NCBI GenBank assembly: GCA_023432855.1
Contig: JAEZEZ010000072.1
Location: forward strand, 1-64,000
Source of the DNA: Pseudomonadota bacterium
Lineage (GTDB): Bacteria > Pseudomonadota > Alphaproteobacteria > Caulobacterales > Caulobacteraceae
Length of the DNA: 64,000 nucleotides
Direction of reading: 5' to 3'
Shown one piece after another: positions 27,601-36,608 of this stretch. Every line of letters starts with the position of its first letter. Within the stretch, counting starts at the first letter, position 1. Made by a program: the position numbers and the translations under genes. The notes beneath the pieces were generated by a model. It had not been told where the DNA came from. It was given only the letters and a program-made list of their open reading frames with translations, and made no database searches.

Positions 27601-27632
27601 AAACCATCTCCCGACCCAAGGGAGAAAGCCCT

Positions 27633-28703
27633 ATGTTCCATGTCGTGAACATCGAACCGGTCAGCGCAGACCTCGACGACAGCCGCTGGACGGCGTTCGA
27701 GACGCGCGACCGTTCACGCCGCGACGAGTTCGTCGGCGGCGTGCTCAGCACCGGGATCTACTGCCGGCCAGGATGCCCGGCCAGGCTGCCGAAGCGGGAG
27801 AACGTCGTCTTCTTCGAAACGGCGGAGCAGGCGCGGGCCGCCGGCTTCCGGGCCTGCAAGCGCTGCCGCCCGGACGAGACGGGCTCGGCCTATCGCGAAG
27901 CCATCGCCCGTGTATGCCGCGCCGTCGATGAGGCGGAGGAGACGCCGAGGCTGGAAGCGCTGGCGCGGATCGCCGGCCTCTCGCCCTTCCATTTCCACCG
28001 CGTGTTCAAGGCCGAAACGGGGGTCACGCCCGCCGCCTACGCCGCCGCCGTCAAGGATCGCCGGGCGAAGGCGTCGCTGAGGAACGGCGCCAGCGTGACC
28101 GAGGCGGTCTACGACGCTGGCTATGGCGCCTCGAGCCGCTTCTACGCCAAGTCACGCGCCCGCTTCGGAATGGCCCCGGCGAAGTGGAAGGATCGCGGCG
28201 CCGGCGAGCATATCCGCGTGGCCGTGTCCGACTGCGCGCTGGGGAAGGTGCTCGTGGCCACGACCGACAAGGGCGTCTGCGCCGTCGAGCTGGGCGACGA
28301 TCGGGATCAGATGCTGTCGTGGTTCCGCGAGCGCTTCTCGGCTGCCGAAACCGTGGTTGACGACGCCGGCCTGGCGGACACGGTTCAGCAGATCGTCGGA
28401 CTGATCGAGCATCCCGGCTCCACCGCCGCCGACCTTCCGCTCGACGTGCGCGGCACCGCCTTCCAACAGCGGGTCTGGGACGCCCTGCGCCGAATCCCGG
28501 CCGGCGAGACCTGGACCTACGGACAGTTGGCCGAGTGCCTGGGTGCGCCAAAAGCGGCCCGCGCGGTCGGCGCCGCGTGCGGCCAGAACCGGGTTGCGGT
28601 TCTCATCCCGTGCCACCGCGTGGTCGGTTCAGACGGCAGCCTGACCGGCTTCGCCTACGGCGTGGACCGAAAGCAGAAGCTGCTCGAGCGCGAGAAGGGC
28701 TGA
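27633..28703 (+). CDS. ada: Ada: methyl-sensing transcription factor and O6-methylguanine-DNA methyltransferase
   Basis: This 356-residue protein is full length for Ada. The N-terminal zinc domain has C44 and C48 in GIYCRPGCPAR and C75 and C78 in ACKRC; one of these takes methyl groups from DNA phosphotriesters. An AraC-type helix-turn-helix follows (LARIAGLSPFHFHRVFKAETG and VYDAGYGASSRFY), and the C-terminal methyltransferase contains IPCHRVVG with active-site C327. Methylation of the N-terminal Cys turns Ada into an activator of alkylation repair genes. GGGAG precedes ATG 27633. No alkB is next to it. Confidence 0.95.
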   Translation: MFHVVNIEPVSADLDDSRWTAFETRDRSRRDEFVGGVLSTGIYCRPGCPARLPKRENVVFFETAEQARAAGFRACKRCRPDETGSAYREAIARVCRAVDEAEETPRLEALARIAGLSPFHFHRVFKAETGVTPAAYAAAVKDRRAKASLRNGASVTEAVYDAGYGASSRFYAKSRARFGMAPAKWKDRGAGEHIRVAVSDCALGKVLVATTDKGVCAVELGDDRDQMLSWFRERFSAAETVVDDAGLADTVQQIVGLIEHPGSTAADLPLDVRGTAFQQRVWDALRRIPAGETWTYGQLAECLGAPKAARAVGAACGQNRVAVLIPCHRVVGSDGSLTGFAYGVDRKQKLLEREKG

Positions 28704-28777
28704 CTCCCGCCGGGAGCGCGCCGCCCCAAGCTTGTCCGTGGGACCAGCCGCAGGCAAGGTCGGCTCCGGAGGGGCTC

Positions 28778-29920
28778 ATGCAGATATCCGGATCCACCGT
28801 CGCCGCCTGGGCCGCCCTGGTCATACTGGCGCTTGCACCCGCAACCCGGGCGGAAGCAGTCGACGCCGCCACCGTCGAGGCCGCGCGTGCCGCCGCCGCC
28901 GAGGTGCGCGAGGCCACACCGACCCCGGCCCTGTCCATCGCCGTGGTGCGTGGCGGCGAGTTGATCTGGGCTGAGGCCTACGGCCACGCCAGCCTCGAGC
29001 TGGACGTCCCTGCGACAAGCAGCACGCGGTTCCGCCTCGGCAGTGTGTCGAAGGTGGTGACCGCCAGTCTAGCGGCGAAGCTCGCCGACGATGGCGTGCT
29101 GGATCTCGACGCGCCGATCTCCCGATACCTGACGGATCTTCCGGAAGCCCACCGGGCGACGACCTTGCGGCAGCTCCTGGGACATCAGGGCGGCGTGCGC
29201 CACTATGCGGGGAAGGACATGAACCCCGGCGCCGCCGGCGGTACGATCGATCAGAGGGAGTACCCGGACACGGCGTCCATGCTGGCGATCTTCATCAACG
29301 ATCCGCTGGTGGCTGCGCCGGGGACGAAGAGCCACTACTCGACCTTCGGCTACACACTGGCCAGCGCGGTAATGGAGGCCGCCGCCGGGCGACCCTTCCT
29401 CCAGCTGCTGGAAGAGGAACTCGCAGAGCCGTTGGGGCTCTCCACCCTCGAGGGCGACGTCTGGCGCCTGCCGCTGGAGAACCGCAGCGCCTTCTACGAC
29501 CCCGTTCCGCCATGGATGCAGGCCAGCGTGCCCGTCCCGGTCGTCAACGCTCAGCAGGTGAACTCGGCCTACAAGTGGGCGGGCGGCGGACTGATCGCCA
29601 CGCCGAGTGATCTGGCGCGCTTCGGCTACGCCATGATCCGGCCGGGTTACGTCGCGGCCGCCACCCACCGCATGATGTTCACTCCGATGACGACGGCCGA
29701 CGGAGAGGCGACGAACGTCGGCCTCGGCTGGCGCGTCGATCGCGACGCGGCCGGGCGGCAGCGGTGGCATCACGCGGGATCCATCGTCGGAGGCCGCGCC
29801 GTCCTGCTGGTCTATCCCGAGCACGACCTGTCGATCTCGCTGATGACCAACCTTTCCCAGACTCCTTCCGACGCCCTGGCCGCGGCGGAGAAGCTCGCGC
29901 AGCCGTTCCTGGCGCGTTGA
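28778..29920 (+). CDS. Exported class-C beta-lactamase-fold serine hydrolase
   Basis: The protein is 380 residues from ATG 28778 (GGAGGGG just upstream). A Sec signal peptide covers about residues 1-25. The active site shows LGSVSKVV with nucleophile S89 and K92 of SxxK, HYSTFGYTL with the tyrosine at the YxN position (Thr replaces the usual Asn), and HHAGSIVGG at the third motif (HxG in place of KTG). This set is typical of family S12 esterases, D-amino peptidases and penicillin-binding-protein-4-like hydrolases rather than true antibiotic-hydrolysing AmpC. The substrate is unknown. It is followed 31 bases later by the HAD gene. Confidence 0.87.
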   Translation: MQISGSTVAAWAALVILALAPATRAEAVDAATVEAARAAAAEVREATPTPALSIAVVRGGELIWAEAYGHASLELDVPATSSTRFRLGSVSKVVTASLAAKLADDGVLDLDAPISRYLTDLPEAHRATTLRQLLGHQGGVRHYAGKDMNPGAAGGTIDQREYPDTASMLAIFINDPLVAAPGTKSHYSTFGYTLASAVMEAAAGRPFLQLLEEELAEPLGLSTLEGDVWRLPLENRSAFYDPVPPWMQASVPVPVVNAQQVNSAYKWAGGGLIATPSDLARFGYAMIRPGYVAAATHRMMFTPMTTADGEATNVGLGWRVDRDAAGRQRWHHAGSIVGGRAVLLVYPEHDLSISLMTNLSQTPSDALAAAEKLAQPFLAR

Positions 29921-29945
29921 CCCGACCGCACGACCGGTCTAGCCG
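29917..29945 (+). promoter_or_regulatory. Putative promoter giving a leaderless HAD transcript
   Basis: TTGACC at 29917-29922, exactly 17 bases, then TAGCCG at 29940-29945. The -10 ends six bases before ATG 29952, so the predicted 5' end falls on or next to the start codon, and there is no Shine-Dalgarno sequence. The -35 overlaps the stop of the preceding gene. Confidence 0.45.
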
Positions 29946-29951
29946 GGCCCC

Positions 29952-30821
29952 ATGAGCGCCCCCCATGTGATCGCCGGTCTGTCGGACATCGCCGCCCAGT
30001 ACGATGCGATCCTCTGCGACGTATGGGGGGTCATTCACAACGGCCGGGAGAACTTTCCCGAAGCCTGCCGCGCGCTGGCCGAATTCCAGCGCAACCGCGG
30101 TCCGGTGGTCCTGATCTCGAATGCGCCGAGACCCTCTCGCTTCGTCGTCTCCCAGCTGGACCAGCTCGGCGTTCCCAGGGAGGCGTGGAGCGGGTTCGTC
30201 ACCTCGGGCGACGCCACCTTCGCCGAACTGGTCAAGCGGGCCCCGGGCCCGGCCTGGACGGTCGGCCCAGCCCGGGATGCGGGGCTTTACGAAGGATCGG
30301 GAGTCGACCTGACCGAGACCCCGGACCAGGCCGCCTTCATTTCGTGCACCGGCCTGTTCGATGACGTGACCGAGGCGCCTGAAGACTATCGAGAGCGTTT
30401 CGAACTCTGCGCCAGGCGGGACCTGGAAATGATCTGCGCCAACCCGGACCGCGTGGTTCAGCGGGGCGACACCATGATCTGGTGCGCGGGCGCGCTCGCC
30501 GATCTCTACCAGAGCATGGGCGGCCGGGTGCTGATGGCCGGCAAGCCCTTCGCGCCGATCTACGAGTTGAGCTACGCGGAGGTCGATCGGCTGGCCGGAC
30601 GCGAAGTGGACCGCTCCCGTGTCCTGGCCATCGGGGACGGTATCCAGACCGATGTGGCCGGCGCCAATAACCAGCACCTCGACCTGCTGTTCATCGCCGG
30701 CGGCATTCACGTCGCCGAACTGGCGGGGGAGGACGGTCAGATGGCGGCGGACAAGGTCGAGGCGTTTCTCGACCTGGCCCTAGCCCACGCCCGGTGGGCC
30801 TCGCCAACGCTGACATGGTGA
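29952..30821 (+). CDS. HAD-superfamily hydrolase, TIGR01459-like
   Basis: The 289-residue protein has motif I LCDVWGVIHNG with D23; the second Asp of the canonical DxD is Trp, which is usual for this NagD-related subfamily with DxWG. Motif II is VLISNAPRPS near 52-61, the lysine motif is in LMAGKPFAPIY, and the C-terminal GDGIQTDVAGA is motif IV. It is a cytosolic phosphatase-fold protein of the group annotated as TIGR01459. Because the general-acid Asp is replaced, activity should not be assumed. The gene precedes maoC and ribF on the same strand, as is common in alphaproteobacteria. Confidence 0.87.
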   Translation: MSAPHVIAGLSDIAAQYDAILCDVWGVIHNGRENFPEACRALAEFQRNRGPVVLISNAPRPSRFVVSQLDQLGVPREAWSGFVTSGDATFAELVKRAPGPAWTVGPARDAGLYEGSGVDLTETPDQAAFISCTGLFDDVTEAPEDYRERFELCARRDLEMICANPDRVVQRGDTMIWCAGALADLYQSMGGRVLMAGKPFAPIYELSYAEVDRLAGREVDRSRVLAIGDGIQTDVAGANNQHLDLLFIAGGIHVAELAGEDGQMAADKVEAFLDLALAHARWASPTLTW

Positions 30822-30846
30822 CCGGAATCGCGCGGGGGTCTAAGTC
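30818..30846 (+). promoter_or_regulatory. Putative promoter giving a leaderless maoC transcript
   Basis: GTGACC at 30818-30823, a 17-base spacer and TAAGTC at 30841-30846 end seven bases before the maoC ATG at 30854. No Shine-Dalgarno sequence is present. The -35 overlaps the stop codon of the HAD gene, as in the promoter of that gene itself. Confidence 0.4.
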
Positions 30847-30853
30847 ATGGCTC

Positions 30854-31300
30854 ATGACCGAACCCTTCAGCGGCTACATCCTCGAGGAATTGTCCGTCGG
30901 CCAGAGCGCCGAACTGGTGCGAGAGATCACGGAGGAGCGCATCCAGCGCTTCGCCGAGGCGTCGGACGATTTCAATCCCGTGCACGTCGACGAGGCCTTT
31001 GCCCAGACCACGCCGTACCGTGGTCGCATCGCGCACGGGCTGCTGTCCGCGTCGTTTGTCTCGGCGGTTGTGGGAACTCTGCTCCCGGGCCCGGGGGCGA
31101 TCTATCTCCACCAGACGCTGAGCTTCTACAAACCGGTGCGCATCGGCGAGGTCTGCACCGCCAGGGTGACCGTGACCGCGATCGATCACGCGACCGCCCG
31201 GGTCACGCTGAAGACCGAATGCCTGGTGGGCGGCGAGCCGGTGCTGGATGGCGAGGCCACCATCCGCGTCCCCCGGAAACGGCGGACGCCGCGCGGGTGA
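30854..31300 (+). CDS. MaoC-like hotdog-fold dehydratase
   Basis: The protein is 148 residues from ATG 30854. The hotdog fold and (R)-specific enoyl-CoA hydratase signature are visible: ASDDFNPVHVDEAFA with the catalytic Asp and His, then YRGRIAHGLLSASFVSAV, and IYLHQTLSFYKPVRIGE. It would hydrate trans-2-enoyl-CoA or dehydrate 3-hydroxyacyl-CoA for fatty-acid or polyhydroxyalkanoate metabolism. Two further in-frame or near start codons exist upstream, but 30854 best fits the family N-terminus. It overlaps ribF by four bases (GTGA). Confidence 0.88.
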   Translation: MTEPFSGYILEELSVGQSAELVREITEERIQRFAEASDDFNPVHVDEAFAQTTPYRGRIAHGLLSASFVSAVVGTLLPGPGAIYLHQTLSFYKPVRIGEVCTARVTVTAIDHATARVTLKTECLVGGEPVLDGEATIRVPRKRRTPRG

Positions 31301-32238
31301 GTCTTCAAGTCGTCCATGACTGGCGCGGCCTGCCGGCTGCGCACCGCGGCGCCTCGGTAGCGCTGGGCAATTTCGACGGCGTCCATCTGGGGCATCAGCG
31401 CGTCATCGCCGCCGCCTCGGAGGCCGCCGCTCGAATCGATGCCCCGCTCGGTGTCGTCAGCTTCGAGCCGCACCCCCGGGTGTTCTTTCAGCCCGACGCC
31501 GAACCGTTCCGGGTGATGAGCCTGAACCAGCAGGCGCGCGCCCTGGAGGTCCTGGGGGTCGGGCTATTCTATGCCCTGCCCTTCGGGGCGGAAATGGCGG
31601 GCATGAGCGACGAGGATTTCGCCCGGCAGGTTCTCGCCGACGGCCTCGGCGCCCGTTGGGTGTCCGTGGGTTTCGACGTGACATACGGCAAGGGCCGCAC
31701 CGGCGGCCCGGAAGAGCTTCAGGCCGCCGGCGGACGCCTCGGCTTCGGCGTCTCGGTGGTGGAGCGGGTGGCCGACGAGAACGACCTGAAGCTGTCCTCC
31801 TCCGCCGTCCGGGACGCGTTGAAAGCCGGCAGGCCGGAGCAGGCCGCCGCCATTCTCGGCCGCCCATTCGCCATCGAGGCCGAGGTCATCCACGGTGACA
31901 AGCGCGGTCGCGAGCTGGGAGTCCCTACGGCCAACATGCGTCTCGGCGACTATGTTCGGCCTCGCTACGGCATCTACGCCGTTCGCGCCCGACTCCCCGA
32001 CGGTCGTATCCTGGATGGCGTGGCCAGCCTGGGCGTGCGCCCGATGTTCGAGACACCCGAGCCTCTGCTCGAGGTCTGGCTGTTCGGCTTCGAGGGGAAT
32101 CTCTACGGTCAGGTCATGGAGACCGAACTGATCGCCTGGATCCGCCCCGAGATGAATTTTGACGGGCTCGATGCGCTCAGGGCGCAGATCGATGACGACG
32201 CGGCGCAGGCGCGGCGATTGCTGCAAGCGGCCCGGTAA
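31297..32238 (+). CDS. ribF: Bifunctional riboflavin kinase/FAD synthetase
   Basis: The protein is 313 residues from GTG 31297, which overlaps the maoC stop. The N-terminal FMN adenylyltransferase domain has VALGNFDGVHLGHQRVI near 21-37. The C-terminal kinase domain has GRELGVPTANMRL near 205-217 and the later RYGIYAVRARL. It makes FMN from riboflavin and FAD from FMN. It sits before ileS and lspA, a standard bacterial order. A hairpin at 32290-32311 follows its stop. Confidence 0.95.
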   Translation: MSLQVVHDWRGLPAAHRGASVALGNFDGVHLGHQRVIAAASEAAARIDAPLGVVSFEPHPRVFFQPDAEPFRVMSLNQQARALEVLGVGLFYALPFGAEMAGMSDEDFARQVLADGLGARWVSVGFDVTYGKGRTGGPEELQAAGGRLGFGVSVVERVADENDLKLSSSAVRDALKAGRPEQAAAILGRPFAIEAEVIHGDKRGRELGVPTANMRLGDYVRPRYGIYAVRARLPDGRILDGVASLGVRPMFETPEPLLEVWLFGFEGNLYGQVMETELIAWIRPEMNFDGLDALRAQIDDDAAQARRLLQAAR

Positions 32239-32289
32239 GCTACACGAGCCTCATGGTCGTTCGGACGTCCCGCGTGAACCGAATTAACC

Positions 32290-32315
32290 GCCCGGCGTGA
32301 CGCCGCCGGGCCTTT
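32290..32315 (+). terminator. Possible weak terminator/hairpin between ribF and ileS
   Basis: GCCCGGCG at 32290-32297 and CGCCGGGC at 32304-32311 form a perfect 8-bp stem with a six-base loop. Only TTT follows, so intrinsic termination would be weak. It lies in the 138-base ribF-ileS gap, which has no other gene. Confidence 0.35.
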
Positions 32316-32376
32316 GCCTCAGCGCGCGCCGGGTTCGCTTCCGCTTTTTCCTTCCGAACCTCCGACTGGATCCGTC

Positions 32377-35301
32377 ATGGCCGACGACGCCCAAACGCCC
32401 GCACGCGACTACCGCGAAACTGTCTTCCTTCCCGAAACCTCCTTCCCCATGCGCGCGGGCCTGCCGCAGCGCGAGCCCGAGATCCTGGCCAGGTGGGAGG
32501 CTCTCGGCCTCTACGGAGCGACCCGCAAGGCGCGGCAGGAGGCCGGCGCGCCCCTGTTCGTGCTGCACGACGGCCCGCCCTACGCCAATGGCGCCATCCA
32601 CATCGGCCATGCGCTGAACAAGACGCTGAAGGACTTCGTCGTCCGCTCACGCTTCCTGCTCGGATTCGACGTGGACTATGTGCCTGGCTGGGACTGCCAC
32701 GGACTGCCGATCGAGTGGAAGATCGAGGAGGAGTTCCGCGCCAAGGGCCGTCGCAAGGACGAGGTCTCCAAGGCGGAATTCCGCGAACGCTGCCGCGCCT
32801 ACGCAGCGGAATGGATCGACCGCCAGCGCGAGGAGTTCAAGCGCCTGGGCGTGCTTGGTCGCTGGGAAAAACCCTACGCGACCATGGACTTCGCCACCGA
32901 AGCGGCCATCGTGCGCGAGTTCCACAAGTTCAAGAACTCCGGCCAGCTCTACCGTGGATCGAAGCCCGTCATGTGGAGCCCGGTCGAGCGCACGGCGCTG
33001 GCCGACGCCGAGGTGGAGTACCACGACCACGTCTCGCCGACGGTCTGGGTCAAGTTCCCGGTCACCGGCGCCACCGACGACCATCCCGACGAACTGCTGT
33101 CCTTCCGCCATTCCACGCCGTCGGTCGTCATCTGGACCACCACGCCGTGGACCATCCCCGCCAACCGCGCGATCAGCTACGGTCCCGAGATCGACTACGG
33201 CCTCTATGAGGTCGAGGCGATGGAGGCCGACCTTGCCTTCGAGCCGTGGGCCAAGCCCGGCGACAGACTGATCATGGCCGATCGCCTCTCCGACGAGGTG
33301 AAGGCCGCGGCCAAGGTCGCCAGCTGGAAGCGGCTGGACGCCGTCAATCCGTCAGGTCTCGTGTGCGCCCACCCGCTGGCTGCGCTCGATTCCGGCTACA
33401 GCTTCAGCGTGCCGTTGCTGGCCGGCGACCATGTCACCGACGACGCCGGCACGGGTTTTGTGCACACGGCTCCCGGCCACGGGGCGGACGACTTCGAAGT
33501 CTGGCGCGCGCACGGTCACCATGAGATCCCAGACACCGTCGATCCCGACGGCGCCTACTACGAGCACGTGCCGCTCTTCGGCGGCCTGAAGGTGCTGGAG
33601 ACCGAGGGGAAGAAGGCCGGCAAGTTCGGCCCGGCCAACAGCGCGGTGATGGAGAAGCTGATCGAGGCGGGCAACCTGCTGGCCCGCGGCCGGCTCGAGC
33701 ACTCCTACCCGCACTCCTGGCGCTCCAAGGCGCCGGTCATCTTCCGCAACACCCCCCAGTGGTTCGTGAAGATGGATGGCGAACACGGCCTGCGCGAGAA
33801 GGCGCTGGCCGCCATCGACGCCACTCGCTTCTACCCCGAACAAGGGCGCAACCGCATACGGTCCATGGTCGAGGGCCGCCCGGACTGGCTCATCAGCCGC
33901 CAGCGCGCATGGGGCACGCCGCTGGCCATGTTCGTCGACAAGCACAGCGGTCATCCCCTGCACGACGACGCTGTCGACCAGCGTATCGTTGAGGCCATCG
34001 AAGCCGAGGGCGCGGACGCATGGTTCACCCGACCGGCGTCGGACTTTCTGGGCGCCTATGATCCGGATCGATACGAGAAGGTCGAGGACATCCTCGACGT
34101 CTGGTTCGACTCCGGCTCGACGCACGCCTTCACCCTCGAAGGCCGGGAGGACAGCCGCTGGCCCGCCGACCTCTATCTGGAAGGCTCAGACCAGCACCGC
34201 GGCTGGTTCCAGTCGTCCCTCCTCGAGAGTTGCGGCACGCGCGGCCGCGCGCCTTACGAGGCGGTGCTGACGCACGGCTTCACCATGGACGAGCAGGGTC
34301 GCAAGATGTCCAAGTCGCTCGGCAACGTGGTCGAGCCACAGTCGGTCATCAAGCAATCGGGCGCCGACATCCTGCGCCTTTGGGTGGCCATGGTGGACTA
34401 CGCCGACGACCAGCGGCTCGGAAAGGCGGCGCTCGACACCACCGTCGACGCCTACCGCAAGCTGCGGAACACCCTGCGCTACCTGCTCGGCGCCCTCGCT
34501 GATTATTCGGCCGAGGAAGCCGTTGGTTACGGGCAGATGCCGCCGCTGGAGCGCTTCATCCTGCACCGGCTGTGGGAGCTCGACGCCCAGGTGCGCACCG
34601 CCTACGGAGAGTACCGCTTCCAGGACGTCGTGCGGCCGGTCGCGGAGTTCTGCAGCTGGGAGCTGTCGGCCCTCTACTTCGACATCCGCAAGGACGCCCT
34701 TTACTGCGAGCGTCCCGACAGTCCTGTCCGGCGCGCCGCGCGCACGGTCATGGACGCCGTGTTCGAACGCCTGACCGCGTGGCTGTCGCCGCTGCTCTCG
34801 TTCACCACGGAAGAAGCCTGGAGCGTACGCCACCCCAACGGCGGGTCGAACGCCATGCGCGTAATCCCCGACACGCCGCAGGAATGGCGCAATGACGAGG
34901 AAGCAGCGCGCTGGACCAGCATCCAGACGGTGCTGGAGGTGGTGACCTCCGCGCTCGAGATCGAACGCCGCGACAAGCGCGTCGGCTCAGCGCTGGAAGC
35001 ATCGCCGGTCGTTCACGTCGCCGACGCCGGTTTGCTGCAGGCCTTCGAGGGCATCGACGCCGGCGAGGTCTTCCGGACCAGCGGCGCCACGCTCGTCCAG
35101 GGCGCGGGCCCGGCCGAGGCGTTCCGTTTGCCGGACCGCACCACGGTGGCTGTCGAGCCTGCGAGGTCGGCGAACGAGAAGTGCGACCGCTGCTGGCGGC
35201 GCATGCCGGACTTCGGCGCCGCACGGGAGCACCCGACGCTCTGTAGCCGCTGCGCCGAAGCGGTGGTCGACTGGGAAAGCCGGCGGAGCGCGTCCGCGTG
35301 A
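32377..35301 (+). CDS. ileS: Isoleucyl-tRNA synthetase
   Basis: The 974-residue class I synthetase starts at ATG 32377. The HIGH motif is H75-I-G-H78 in GAIHIGHALNKT and KMSKS is at 643-647. The editing domain is in the middle (TWTT-like IWTTTPWTIPANRAI near 252-266), and the C-terminal zinc motif is CDRC near 936 with CSRC near the end. It charges tRNA-Ile with isoleucine and edits valine. Length and motifs are those of bacterial-type IleS. There is no Shine-Dalgarno sequence of any strength ahead of the start. lspA follows after 73 bases. Confidence 0.97.
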   Translation: MADDAQTPARDYRETVFLPETSFPMRAGLPQREPEILARWEALGLYGATRKARQEAGAPLFVLHDGPPYANGAIHIGHALNKTLKDFVVRSRFLLGFDVDYVPGWDCHGLPIEWKIEEEFRAKGRRKDEVSKAEFRERCRAYAAEWIDRQREEFKRLGVLGRWEKPYATMDFATEAAIVREFHKFKNSGQLYRGSKPVMWSPVERTALADAEVEYHDHVSPTVWVKFPVTGATDDHPDELLSFRHSTPSVVIWTTTPWTIPANRAISYGPEIDYGLYEVEAMEADLAFEPWAKPGDRLIMADRLSDEVKAAAKVASWKRLDAVNPSGLVCAHPLAALDSGYSFSVPLLAGDHVTDDAGTGFVHTAPGHGADDFEVWRAHGHHEIPDTVDPDGAYYEHVPLFGGLKVLETEGKKAGKFGPANSAVMEKLIEAGNLLARGRLEHSYPHSWRSKAPVIFRNTPQWFVKMDGEHGLREKALAAIDATRFYPEQGRNRIRSMVEGRPDWLISRQRAWGTPLAMFVDKHSGHPLHDDAVDQRIVEAIEAEGADAWFTRPASDFLGAYDPDRYEKVEDILDVWFDSGSTHAFTLEGREDSRWPADLYLEGSDQHRGWFQSSLLESCGTRGRAPYEAVLTHGFTMDEQGRKMSKSLGNVVEPQSVIKQSGADILRLWVAMVDYADDQRLGKAALDTTVDAYRKLRNTLRYLLGALADYSAEEAVGYGQMPPLERFILHRLWELDAQVRTAYGEYRFQDVVRPVAEFCSWELSALYFDIRKDALYCERPDSPVRRAARTVMDAVFERLTAWLSPLLSFTTEEAWSVRHPNGGSNAMRVIPDTPQEWRNDEEAARWTSIQTVLEVVTSALEIERRDKRVGSALEASPVVHVADAGLLQAFEGIDAGEVFRTSGATLVQGAGPAEAFRLPDRTTVAVEPARSANEKCDRCWRRMPDFGAAREHPTLCSRCAEAVVDWESRRSASA

Positions 35302-35374
35302 CGCACAACCTCGGCCATATCGCCGCCGCCTTTCACGGCGAGCCTCCCGCAACCGCGAAACCGCGAACGGACGC

Positions 35375-35896
35375 ATGACCCTTCTGAACTCGATTTCGCG
35401 CCACGGCCGCATCGCCTACGCCATCGGGCTGACCGTCCTGGTGCTGGACCAGCTGAGCAAGGCGTTGGTGCTCTACGGGCTCGACCTGCCCCGGCGCATG
35501 CACATCGAGCTGACGCCCTTCTTCGACCTGACCATGGTCTGGAACCGGGGCATGAGCTTCGGCCTGGGATCGGGCCAGGGCGACCTAGCGCGCTGGGGCT
35601 TCAGCATCTTCGCCATCGGCGTGGCCGGGGCGATCGCCTGGTGGGCGCGCCAGATCGACAAGCCGATCCTGGCGTGGTGCCTCGGCCTGCTTATGGGCGG
35701 AGCGATCGGCAACGTCATCGATCGCTTGAGGTTCGGGGCGGTCGTGGATTTCCTGGACTTCTCGGGGCTGTGGTTTCCCTGGGTGTTCAACATCGCCGAC
35801 AGCGCGATCACCATTGGAGCCGCCTTGCTGCTGTTCGAGGCCTTCTGGCCGGCGGTGCGGCAGCGGTTGGAATCCGTGCGTGTTCGCGGTAACTGA
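35375..35896 (+). CDS. lspA: Signal peptidase II (lipoprotein signal peptidase)
   Basis: The 173-residue membrane protein has four hydrophobic segments, near 15-33, 74-90, 98-115 and 140-158. The catalytic aspartates are D116 in GNVIDRLRFGAVVDF and D142 in FNIADSAI, and WNRGMSFGL near 56-64 is the conserved family segment. It removes the signal peptide from lipid-modified prolipoproteins in the inner membrane. The next gene encodes a lipoprotein, so they form a natural pair. A possible promoter, GTGACG 35298-35303 with CATATC 35316-35321, has too short a spacer to list with confidence. Confidence 0.95.
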   Translation: MTLLNSISRHGRIAYAIGLTVLVLDQLSKALVLYGLDLPRRMHIELTPFFDLTMVWNRGMSFGLGSGQGDLARWGFSIFAIGVAGAIAWWARQIDKPILAWCLGLLMGGAIGNVIDRLRFGAVVDFLDFSGLWFPWVFNIADSAITIGAALLLFEAFWPAVRQRLESVRVRGN

Positions 35897-35935
35897 AACC
35901 TTTAATGGGCCTGGGGCGGGCCGCTGGAGCAGCGT

Positions 35936-36490
35936 ATGACGACCAAACGTTTGATGATCGCCGCGACCGTCACCGTGGCGCTCGCCGCCACCGCGGGGTG
36001 TCAGTCGACCAAGCAGGCGCTCGGCATGCAGAAGGTCGTGCCCGACGAATTCCGCGTGGTCACCAAGGCTCCGCTGGTCGTGCCGCCGGAATACGCCCTG
36101 CGCCCGCCGGCGCCGGGCGAGCCCCGCCCCCAGGAGCTGCAGCCCGAGAGTGTCGCGCGCCAGGCCCTGCTCGGCCAGCGCGCCGCCGCCTCGCGTTCGG
36201 CCGGCGAACAGATCCTGGTGCAGCAGGCCGGCGCCGACCGCGCCGACCCCCTGGCGCGCTATGTCGTCGACGACGAGTTCGGCGACATCGCCTACAAGGA
36301 AAAGTCCTTCGCCGAACACATCATGTTCTGGCGTGGACGCGGCGAAGCCGGTCCCGCCGTGACCCCCGGCAGCAACGAGGCCGCCCCCATCGATCCCGCG
36401 GCCGAGGCCGAGCGGGTTCGCGCCCTGACCGGCGGAAAGCCGATCACGATCACGCGCCAGACCCCGCGCTTCAAGCTGCCGGGCCTGTAG
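35936..36490 (+). CDS. DUF3035 lipoprotein
   Basis: This 184-residue protein has a lipoprotein signal peptide with the lipobox LAATAGC, so Cys 22 would be the lipidated residue after LspA cleavage. The mature part has the DUF3035 pattern: PDEFRVVTKAPLVVPPEYALRPP, a Pro- and Gln-rich middle and FGDIAYKEKSFAEHIMFWR near the end. The family is alphaproteobacterial, uncharacterised and usually follows lspA. It is the last gene before a strong terminator. Confidence 0.9.
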   Translation: MTTKRLMIAATVTVALAATAGCQSTKQALGMQKVVPDEFRVVTKAPLVVPPEYALRPPAPGEPRPQELQPESVARQALLGQRAAASRSAGEQILVQQAGADRADPLARYVVDDEFGDIAYKEKSFAEHIMFWRGRGEAGPAVTPGSNEAAPIDPAAEAERVRALTGGKPITITRQTPRFKLPGL

Positions 36491-36513
36491 CCGCTTAAGG
36501 ATCGCAAGGTTCA

Positions 36514-36546
36514 GGGCCCGGACGCCAGTCCGGGCCCTTTTCCTTT
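36514..36546 (+). terminator. Rho-independent terminator after the ileS-lspA-DUF3035 run
   Basis: GGGCCCGGAC at 36514-36523 and GTCCGGGCCC at 36528-36537 give a perfect 10-bp stem with the tetraloop GCCA, followed by TTTTCCTTT. It lies 24 bases after the DUF3035 stop and separates that operon from mutL. It is the clearest terminator in the window. Confidence 0.88.
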
Positions 36547-36608
36547 GCCGCATCGCGCCGCCGGTCCCGACAGGCTATCGTCATTTCCCGCCCGGCCAAC
36601 CGACTCAC

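Noticed and set aside
28704..28717. CTCCC-GCC-GGGAG hairpin after ada
   Set aside because: Five-base stem with no T-run; likely chance in GC-rich sequence.
35298..35321. GTGACG with CATATC ahead of lspA as a promoter
   Set aside because: The spacer is only 12 bases and lspA is probably transcribed with ileS.
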